Of a DNA stretch of 12,530 bases, positions 6,519-12,530 are shown piece by piece. The notes below the pieces were generated by a model. That model ran no database searches and was not told the DNA's origin. It saw only the letters and a program-made list of their open reading frames with translations. The DNA comes from CAYMEV01 sp964431655 [NCBI: uncultured bacterium]. Lineage in GTDB: Bacteria > CAYMEV01. The stretch's first letter is position 1. Each line of letters starts with the position of its first letter. The stretch is taken from contig CAYSKJ010000087.1 of NCBI GenBank assembly GCA_964431655.1, positions 1-12,530 on the forward strand, given 5' to 3'. Both the position numbers and the translations under genes were made by a program.

Positions 6519-6592
6519 GAAAATATTTGGGAAAATTCATCAAAATAGCCCGCATTATTAATTTAGTGCAGGATTGAGGTTTGCATAAGCTT

Positions 6593-6598
6593 TATAAT
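6593..6598 (+). promoter_or_regulatory. Possible -10 element for the DUF362/iron-sulfur gene pair
   Basis: A perfect TATAAT lies about 70 bases before the DUF362 start in the very AT-rich divergent region, but no good -35 sits 15-19 bases upstream of it. Nothing else is visible in 6519-6660 apart from AT-rich sequence. Confidence 0.25.
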
Positions 6599-6667
6599 TT
6601 TATGTAACAAAATATTATAGTCTGATGTATAAATTTATAAGCAAGAATCATAAGGGGAGGCAAATTT

Positions 6668-7579
6668 ATGGCTTATAACAGGAGAGATTTCATAAAAATG
6701 GGGGCTGCGGCAGGTCTTTTGACGCTTTTTCCCGGAGCGCCGCGGTTCTTTGCCCAGGATACCACATCCCGGACAGCGGATATTGTTGCTGTAAGAAACG
6801 GAACTCCTGCCCAGATGTTTGAAATTGGCATTGAGGCCATGGGGGGGTTTTCACGCTTTATCAGGAAAGGACAGATCGTTGTTGTTAAACCTAATACTTC
6901 ATGGAACCGGACACCCTCCCAGGGGGCGAATGTAAGCCCGGGCCTTGCTGCAAAGGTTGTGGAGATGGCTTATAAAGCCGGTGCAAAAACTGTCTATGCC
7001 TTTGACAATACCTGCAATGAATGGGAACCCAGCTATAGAAACAGCGGGGTTGAGCGGGCGGTAAAGGAAAGCAGGGGCATAATGCTTCCTGCCTACGATG
7101 TAAAGGATTATAAAAGCGTGAAGGTACAGGGAGCGAAGATACTGAAGGAGGCCCAGGTCAATAAGCTTTATCTGGAGGCGGATGTTTTCATTAATCTGGC
7201 AATACTAAAAAACCATGGTTCCACCAGAATGACCTCTGCTCTCAAGAACATGATGGGAGTCGTCTATGACAGGAGGTTTTTCCACAGAAACGGTCTGCAT
7301 CAGTGCATATCGGAGATACCCCTGGTAAGGAAGCCTGATCTGAATATTATTGATGCCTATAATGTAATGCTTAAAAACGGACCAAGGGGCCTGTCCGAAG
7401 AAGACCTGAGGAATGACAGGATGCAGATACTGGGCACTGACATGGTTGCTGTCGATACGGCATGTGCAGCCGTTATGGGTTATGATATTTCGGATATTGC
7501 CTATATAGGCATGGCACGTGAACATGGCATAGGTACAACGGAACTGGAGAAACTAAGCATTAAAAGGATTACTGTATAA
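6668..7579 (+). CDS. Tat-exported DUF362 domain protein
   Basis: The 303-residue protein begins with a twin-arginine signal, NRRDFIKMG at 4-12, and a hydrophobic stretch to about residue 22. The DUF362 body shows the family pattern: GQIVVVKPNTSW near 68-79, DVFINLAILKNHGSTRMTSA before ALKNMMGVV around 175-205, NIIDAYNVMLKNGPRG around 226-241, and TDMVAVDTACAAVMGYD near 253-269. No ferredoxin cysteine motif is present. The start is secure: AGGGGAGG lies 7 bases before the ATG. DUF362 proteins often neighbour ferredoxin-like proteins and are thought to take part in iron-sulfur redox chemistry, but no reaction is established that I can name. The Tat signal implies export of a folded, probably cofactor-bearing protein. 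The iron-sulfur membrane protein gene follows after 4 bases. Confidence 0.88.
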   Translation: MAYNRRDFIKMGAAAGLLTLFPGAPRFFAQDTTSRTADIVAVRNGTPAQMFEIGIEAMGGFSRFIRKGQIVVVKPNTSWNRTPSQGANVSPGLAAKVVEMAYKAGAKTVYAFDNTCNEWEPSYRNSGVERAVKESRGIMLPAYDVKDYKSVKVQGAKILKEAQVNKLYLEADVFINLAILKNHGSTRMTSALKNMMGVVYDRRFFHRNGLHQCISEIPLVRKPDLNIIDAYNVMLKNGPRGLSEEDLRNDRMQILGTDMVAVDTACAAVMGYDISDIAYIGMAREHGIGTTELEKLSIKRITV

Positions 7580-7583
7580 AGCA

Positions 7584-9092
7584 TTGAAAAAAGTCAGAAT
7601 TCTGCGAAGAACGGCACAGATCCTTTTTCTTATTTCCGGTATTTCTGTTTCCCTTAATCTGCTGAACAGCATAAGCCTGGCAAGGGTATTCAATCATCTT
7701 CACATAGTACCATCCCTATCCAAAATGGCTGATCTTAATTTCAGTCCCTATCTCTTAATATTCCTGGGGCTGATATTGACTACCCTCCTGTTCGGCAGGC
7801 TCTACTGCTCTTTCCTGTGTCCCGTTGGTTTTCTGCAGGATATTGCCGTATTTCTTGGCAGAAAACTAAAAATCAGGCCAAAACCTGCACCGCGTCTTAG
7901 ATATCTAAGAACCTTCCTGCTTTTTCTGCTTTTTGCCCTCATCTTTTTAAGATTGCCCCTTTACCTTTTTGCAGATCATTATACCAATATGATGTCTATT
8001 TTTGCCCACAAGGTGAATCCGCTGTTAAGCGGTGCCATGAGGCCCTTTTCTCCGGGACTCTACAGAGCGATGGGGTTCTATTTCCCGAGAATTGAATTTC
8101 AAATTCACGGATCCTTATTCTATGCCCTCTTTTTTTTCCTGGCTGTATTTATTTCTTCCATGTTCTTCCCTAGAATTTTCTGCAATACGGTCTGCCCGTC
8201 CGGCCTTCTTTTTTCTTTTCTCTCAAGGCATTCTCTGCTGAAAATAGGCAGGAGAGACTCATGCAGACTATGCAGTAAATGTGATAAATCCTGTCCTTTC
8301 ATGTGTATGGACAATGGAACAGCAGATAAAAGCCAGTGCATCATGTGTTTTGAGTGTATCGGACAATGTCCCTTCGGATCCCTCAGCCTCCATTTTGGTA
8401 AAGATAAAAAAACACCAGTCAAAGCAGATGATCCGGTTAACGGGAAAAGGCAGTTCCTAAAATCAGCAGTTTATGGCACAGCAGGTGTCTTTACCGGTTA
8501 CGCCCTGAGTAAAACTGTAAAAACAGTAGATGCAGAAAATCCTGATTATATATTTCCCCCGGGCGGAGATACCTATGCCAGTTTTTTTTCCCGGTGCACC
8601 AGCTGCGGTTTATGCATCTCTTCCTGCCCAACAAAGGTGCTGATACCTGTAAGATACCAAGACTCCGGGATTAAAAGACTTCTCCCGGCCATGGATTTCA
8701 ATGCTTCATACTGCAGTTATGACTGCAATGTATGCAGTGGTGTATGCCCGATGAATGCGCTGAAATACCTTGACCTTGAGGAAAAGCGGATAACCGCCTT
8801 AGGCAAGGCAAAAATAGATGCGGATCTATGCATCCCCTACAGGCATAACCTTGACTGCGGAGCATGTGCAGAGCATTGTCCGACTATTGCCATTAAAATG
8901 ATAAATCTGGGTACTGTCCTTGCACCGGTTGTAGACAGGAAATTCTGCATAGGCTGCGGTATCTGCCAGTATTCATGCCCTCTGGAGGGCAGAAAAGCCA
9001 TTAATGTTGAACCCCTGCAGAATCATGAAAGGGCATATGTCCGGCCCAGAAAGGGTCTTGAAAGCAAAGAGCTGGATGATTTCCCCTTTTAA
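7584..9092 (+). CDS. NapH-like/NapG-like fused polyferredoxin membrane protein
   Basis: The 502-residue protein starts with TTG 4 bases after the DUF362 stop; no other start exists between the preceding in-frame stop and this codon except a CTG at 7572. Residues 10-210 are membrane-embedded, with four or more spans and two CxxxCP motifs at 75-80 and 200-205, as in NapH, NosR and YccM. Two ferredoxin clusters follow at C227/230/233/237 and C252/255/258/262. A GKRQFLKSAVYG segment at 287-298 then precedes a further span, like a degenerate Tat signal. The C-terminal half carries four more Cys sets (338-348, 377-388, 416-432, 455-465), the NapG pattern. The two Nap-type partners thus appear as one chain. 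It probably takes electrons from the quinone pool or cytosol through the membrane to external clusters, with DUF362 as partner (inference). Confidence 0.87.
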   Translation: MKKVRILRRTAQILFLISGISVSLNLLNSISLARVFNHLHIVPSLSKMADLNFSPYLLIFLGLILTTLLFGRLYCSFLCPVGFLQDIAVFLGRKLKIRPKPAPRLRYLRTFLLFLLFALIFLRLPLYLFADHYTNMMSIFAHKVNPLLSGAMRPFSPGLYRAMGFYFPRIEFQIHGSLFYALFFFLAVFISSMFFPRIFCNTVCPSGLLFSFLSRHSLLKIGRRDSCRLCSKCDKSCPFMCMDNGTADKSQCIMCFECIGQCPFGSLSLHFGKDKKTPVKADDPVNGKRQFLKSAVYGTAGVFTGYALSKTVKTVDAENPDYIFPPGGDTYASFFSRCTSCGLCISSCPTKVLIPVRYQDSGIKRLLPAMDFNASYCSYDCNVCSGVCPMNALKYLDLEEKRITALGKAKIDADLCIPYRHNLDCGACAEHCPTIAIKMINLGTVLAPVVDRKFCIGCGICQYSCPLEGRKAINVEPLQNHERAYVRPRKGLESKELDDFPF

Positions 9093-9136
9093 CAGGGAAC
9101 ATGTAAATTACCTGGAGAGGATTTCCCTGAGTTTTT
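9093..9136 (+). terminator. Possible intrinsic terminator after the iron-sulfur protein gene
   Basis: CAGGGAA (9093-9099) can pair with TTCCCTG (9123-9129), followed by AG and five T (9132-9136). The 7-bp stem is acceptable but the 23-base loop is long, and the right arm lies inside the end of the convergent histidine kinase gene. The two genes are only 15 bases apart, so an overlapping terminator would be expected. Confidence 0.35.
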
Positions 9137-12100
9137 CTACTGCTGAAACAACTGAAAAGGGTTTTTGAAGAAAATTCTGTGTTATTTCTGTTCTGTGGTG
9201 GTAAGGAATAGTATCCGGGTTGTAGCCTGACATGTACATTACCCTGATGTCCGGTCTTGATTCTTTTATCCTGTGGTAGAGGTCTCTTCCGTTCATATCT
9301 GGGATTAAATAATCGGTAAAGAGAAGGTCTATCCTGCCCTCGTAATTCTCCGATATCTTTATTGCTTCGGTAGCCCTGGATGCCTGAATAACTTTGTATT
9401 TGTATTCATTCAGTATCTGATCCACCAGTATCCTGGTATTATTATTATCATCCACCAGTAAAATAGTCTCAGTGCCTGTAAGGTCCTCAACAGATTCGCT
9501 GTCGGTAGTAACTGCTTTCTCAGCGGGTTCATCGGTTATAGGAAAGTTAATGGTAAAAACTGTTCCCTTTTCTGGTGTGCTGTTTACTGAAATGTGGCCT
9601 TTGTGCTGCTGAACAATATTGTAGACGATGGTCAGCCCAAGCCCGCTTCCGCTTTTTTTGGTTGTGAAGAAAGGTTCAAACAGCCTTTCTCTGATCTCAG
9701 CATCTATTCCATGACCATTGTCAATTATGATAAGAGATATGCTCCGGTCATCAGCCATGCAGGTTTTAATCTTTATTGTGCCCTTCTTGTCTATAGCATC
9801 TCTTGAGTTTATCAGAAGGTTAAGCAGTACATGTTCCAGCTGTGCTATATCAGCCTTTATGGGCGGAAGTCCGACCCCAAGGTCAAAATCTATACCTATA
9901 TTATTGCCTATTGACTTTTTTATAATGGGAAAGAAGGAGGATATGATATCGTTTATATTGATGGAACGCATATCGGGGTTCTGCTTTTTGCCAAGAGTAA
10001 GCAGTTTTTTGGTAAGCCCCTTTGCCCTGAGGGCGGCATCAAATATAACATTCAGGCATTTTGACAGGTCTTCGCTGTCCCTGTGTTTTGCTAGCAGAAG
10101 CTCCGAATAGCCCAGAATCGGTACCAGCATATTGTTAAGGTCATGGGCTATGCTGGCGCTCAGCCTTCCAAGGGATTCCATCTTCTGGGAGTGAGCAAGC
10201 TGGTTTTTCAGGGCTTCCTGTTCTCTTTCAATCCTTTTTCTGTCTGTTATATCCCTGTAATTCCATACCCTTCCTATTATTTTGCCTTCCATGAAATGGG
10301 GCTGGGAATACCTCTCAATTACCCTGTGGTCTTTCAGCTCTATGATGTCATAGCTCCTGTTCTGCATCCCCGATTTTATGCTCTCTATTCTATTTATGAA
10401 CTCATTCCGGTCTTCTACCATCTCTGCGATATGTCCGGTTATCTGCTTTATTGAACGGCTTTTCAGTATGTAATCAGGAATCTGCCACATTTCTGCCAGA
10501 TTCTGGTTAAAAATATTTATGTTTCCGTAGTGGTCCACAACAATTACTCCATCGCCTGTGGACTCAATCGTGGCTTTGAGAGTGGATACCGATCTTTCAA
10601 GTGTTTTGTTCATAAGAAGGGAATTTATAATACCTGCTATCTGGGCTGATATGCTTTCAAGAAGGTTTCTGATTTTTCCGGGAAACTGTTTTAGGGACCT
10701 TGATGCGACGTTAATAACGGCAATTTTCCTTCCGCTGTTGATAATAGGGATGACTGCGACTGCTGTAAAGGGACTTTTGCCTGAATATCTGCCTGAGTTT
10801 TTCTCCTGAAGGCTCCTTTGTTTATTAAATAGGGAAAAGGCGGGGGTTTTTCCGTATTCCTCCAGGTTATCACCCTTATCTCTTACCGTTTCGGTAAACC
10901 TTCCCTTCAGCCCCTTTGATGATATCAGTGCAGGGCGCATTGTCTCCTGGTCTATAATATATGCACCTCCGCAGTCTATTCCTTCTATTTCCATCAGCTT
11001 ATCCAGAAGGTAGTCAAAGGATTCTTCCAGGGTTTCATGTTTAGGAAGATTGACAGCTATTTCATGAATCAGGTTAAGATAGCTTTGCCCGGTTTTCATC
11101 TCCGTTATATCTACCAGGCTGGCAATAACCCTGAGGGGCTTTCTGGACCTGTCCCGTTCCAGGACAATCCCCCGCAGGAGCAAATGTTTCTGCTTTTTAT
11201 CCCTGGTCAGGAATCTTATCTCAGTCTCAAGGGATTTCTGCCCTTTACAGCTGCTGAAAAGCTGGTTCATAAATTTAATGAAAACATCCTTATCTTCCCG
11301 GTAAATATGATTTAAGATACCCTGAAGGCTGTTTTTCATCCTTTTATATCCCAGCATCTTGTAGAAACTGCTGCTGAAATTCACATGGTTTCCCTGTACA
11401 TCAATGGTCCAAAGACCTATATCAGATGCTTCCAGAGATTCTTCCAGTATTCTGCCGGTTTCCTTTATCTTTTTAGCGGATGTTATTTCCCTGGTTATAT
11501 CATGGGAAACCAGAACTGCTCCGGCAACCCTTTTTTCATCATCATAAAAGGGATTTGAATAAAGGCAGAAATATCTGCCGTTTTTGGCCTGATAAACCGC
11601 CGGTTCAAGTTTCCCCCCTGTAAAGGCCTTTTTTGCTGGGCAGAATTCACAGGGTGTTTTTCTGTCGAAAAGTATTCTGTAGCATAAACTCCCGAAAAGG
11701 TCTGAACTTTTCTTCCATACGGATTCAGCTGTAACGTTATTTGCCCAGAGTATTCTATATTCTGTGTCTATGAGGTATATCATCTCAGGAAGCAGATTGA
11801 GTATCAGCGACCTGTCACTGTCAATATTTTTTAATTCCTTTTCAGCATCCCTGTATCTTGAGATGTCCAGAAGGAGTGCCTGTATAAATGGTTTTTCGCT
11901 GTCAGGATCCAGCAGGATGCCTATGTCATTTACCCAGGCATAGCTCCCGTCTTTTCTTTTCACCCGGTATACGGTATCGGATATATAATCCCTGTTTTTC
12001 AGAAGCCTTTGAATCTCCGATTCTATTATAAAGAGATCTTCGGGATGTATCAGTTCCTTCCATTGTATCTCACCTGACAGAAGCTGGCGGTTTGTGTACC

Positions 12101-12239
12101 CGGTAGCTTTACTGACTGAGCCTGAAATACTGAGAATTTTCCGGGATGGAATATCAAGACGGTATATAATGCCGTTGAAGCTCTTTATCAGGTGATCAAG
12201 ATACCTGTGGGACATCAGTATATTTCTGCTTTTACCCAT
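9108..12239 (-). CDS. Hybrid sensor histidine kinase: PAS-PAS-PAS-GAF-PAS-HisKA-HATPase-receiver
   Basis: A TTG at 12284 would give 1058 residues, but I prefer the ATG at 12239 (1043 residues), which has AGG 6 bases upstream. Numbered from the TTG: PAS 30-145, PAS 155-268, PAS 278-395, GAF about 405-560, PAS 568-690, HisKA with SIAHDLNN (phospho-acceptor H714), and HATPase with the N-box Asn near 826, DNGHGI at 855-860 and GSGLGL at 879-884. The receiver follows, with acidic pair D945/D946, phospho-acceptor D991, T/S-type Ser1019 and K1041. No membrane span is seen, so it is probably cytosolic. The second PAS carries C201, C212 and C215 (PCEFCPAKKAF), a pattern that could bind a metal or respond to redox state. 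There is no DNA-binding output domain, so a partner must act downstream. It converges on the redox gene pair. Confidence 0.93.
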   Translation of the reverse strand: MGKSRNILMSHRYLDHLIKSFNGIIYRLDIPSRKILSISGSVSKATGYTNRQLLSGEIQWKELIHPEDLFIIESEIQRLLKNRDYISDTVYRVKRKDGSYAWVNDIGILLDPDSEKPFIQALLLDISRYRDAEKELKNIDSDRSLILNLLPEMIYLIDTEYRILWANNVTAESVWKKSSDLFGSLCYRILFDRKTPCEFCPAKKAFTGGKLEPAVYQAKNGRYFCLYSNPFYDDEKRVAGAVLVSHDITREITSAKKIKETGRILEESLEASDIGLWTIDVQGNHVNFSSSFYKMLGYKRMKNSLQGILNHIYREDKDVFIKFMNQLFSSCKGQKSLETEIRFLTRDKKQKHLLLRGIVLERDRSRKPLRVIASLVDITEMKTGQSYLNLIHEIAVNLPKHETLEESFDYLLDKLMEIEGIDCGGAYIIDQETMRPALISSKGLKGRFTETVRDKGDNLEEYGKTPAFSLFNKQRSLQEKNSGRYSGKSPFTAVAVIPIINSGRKIAVINVASRSLKQFPGKIRNLLESISAQIAGIINSLLMNKTLERSVSTLKATIESTGDGVIVVDHYGNINIFNQNLAEMWQIPDYILKSRSIKQITGHIAEMVEDRNEFINRIESIKSGMQNRSYDIIELKDHRVIERYSQPHFMEGKIIGRVWNYRDITDRKRIEREQEALKNQLAHSQKMESLGRLSASIAHDLNNMLVPILGYSELLLAKHRDSEDLSKCLNVIFDAALRAKGLTKKLLTLGKKQNPDMRSININDIISSFFPIIKKSIGNNIGIDFDLGVGLPPIKADIAQLEHVLLNLLINSRDAIDKKGTIKIKTCMADDRSISLIIIDNGHGIDAEIRERLFEPFFTTKKSGSGLGLTIVYNIVQQHKGHISVNSTPEKGTVFTINFPITDEPAEKAVTTDSESVEDLTGTETILLVDDNNNTRILVDQILNEYKYKVIQASRATEAIKISENYEGRIDLLFTDYLIPDMNGRDLYHRIKESRPDIRVMYMSGYNPDTIPYHHRTEITQNFLQKPFSVVSAVEKLREILSR

Positions 12240-12284
12240 AAAATGCCTAAAACCCTTAAAATCCGTGAAACAGTACCTGAACAA

Positions 12285-12480
12285 GAAAAACAGGTCTGTT
12301 ATTTAATATGAATTATAGCATACAGCATATGTAAAATCAAAGGATAATTTTGCCAAAAATATCAATTCAGGATAATATTTCCGAACCAGGGCTTATCATT
12401 GCATAACTGGTGTTCCTGAATGCTTTGATCATATATAGCTCCAAGATGACAGCAATTATAAACAAAAACCTTTAATTTTC
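12285..12480. other. AT-rich upstream region of the histidine kinase gene
   Basis: Apart from the promoter at 12312-12340, I see no open frame of believable length, no RNA gene and no strong hairpin here. An imperfect pairing of ACCAG with CTGGT around 12390-12412 is too weak to call. Confidence 0.5.
12312..12340 (-). promoter_or_regulatory. Sigma70-like promoter with extended -10 for the histidine kinase
   Basis: On the minus strand, TTGATT (12335-12340) and a perfect TATAAT (12312-12317) are separated by exactly 17 bases, and TGC directly before the -10 gives an extended -10 element. The start point would be near 12305, giving a short leader of about 65 bases to the ATG at 12239, or 20 to the TTG at 12284. 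Confidence 0.65.
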
Positions 12481-12489
12481 TGTTGTACC

Positions 12490-12530
12490 AAAATGATAAT
12501 GTCCCCATTGAGCAAAATAGAAATGTCCCC
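12490..12530. repeat. Two direct repeats ending in ATGTCCCC at the right edge; possible insertion-sequence terminus
   Basis: The 17-base units at 12490-12506 and 12514-12530 agree in 14 positions: both begin AAAAT and end ATGTCCCC, with a 24-base period. A TGT lies at 12481 just before. Multiple short repeats inside the ends are typical of IS21-type and some other insertion sequences. No transposase is in the window, so this is an inference from end structure only. Confidence 0.4.

Noticed and set aside
9093-9107. A further small gene or RNA between the convergent genes
   Set aside because: The gap is 15 bases, leaving no room.
9594-10454. Several plus-strand open frames of 70-130 codons
   Set aside because: All are antisense to the histidine kinase, whose domains are continuous there.
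12239-12284. TTG at 12284 as the histidine kinase start
   Set aside because: It gives the longest frame but has no ribosome binding site; the ATG at 12239 has an AGG at good distance and loses no domain.

Overview
The window is about 12.5 kb of chromosome-like DNA from a bacterium of moderate GC. Arg codons are often AGG, and both ATG and alternative (GTG, TTG) starts occur. The gene content points to an anaerobic or facultative Gram-negative-type organism: a eukaryotic-type Ser/Thr kinase, a multi-PAS hybrid histidine kinase, a Tat-exported DUF362 protein and a large multi-cluster ferredoxin-like membrane protein. Spirochaetota, Desulfobacterota or a related uncultured lineage would fit. There is no rRNA, tRNA or marker gene to settle it, so the assignment is a weak inference.

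Layout, left to right. (1) Positions 1-1237, minus: a Ser/Thr protein kinase joined to an AAA-type ATPase module, cut by the left edge. (2) 1238-1382: an intergenic patch with three to four copies of a ten-base repeat and a long inverted repeat. (3) 1383-2966, minus: a multi-spanning ArnT/GT39-like glycosyltransferase with its own sigma70-like promoter. (4) 3047-6456, minus: a tight metal-uptake operon. In transcription order it holds a small exported protein that looks frameshifted, a ZnuA-like binding protein, a ZnuC-like ATPase, a ZnuB-like permease and a class I SAM methyltransferase. Genes overlap or lie within a few bases of each other. (5) 6457-6667: a divergent control region with a strong 27-bp inverted repeat. 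(6) 6668-9092, plus: a two-gene redox unit, a DUF362 protein with a twin-arginine signal followed by a fused NapH-like/NapG-like iron-sulfur membrane protein. (7) 9108-12284, minus: a hybrid histidine kinase with four PAS domains, a GAF domain and a receiver, with a well-formed promoter. (8) 12481-12530: two near-identical repeats ending in ATGTCCCC at the right edge, possibly the terminus of an insertion sequence lying outside the window.

How the parts may work together. The metal operon should bring a divalent metal (zinc or manganese by family, but the usual His ligands of the binding protein are not all there) across the inner membrane. The inverted repeat near its presumed promoter is a candidate metalloregulator operator. 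The redox pair probably moves electrons from the membrane to clusters outside it, with DUF362 as the exported partner; its substrate is not evident. The histidine kinase converges on the redox pair with a 15-base gap and has no adjacent separate regulator.

The points most worth a second look are the frameshifted leader gene of the metal operon, the altered metal site of the binding protein, the NapH-NapG fusion with an internal Tat-like motif, and the kinase whose HRD motif reads SRD. None of these amounts to a clearly new defence or mobile system.
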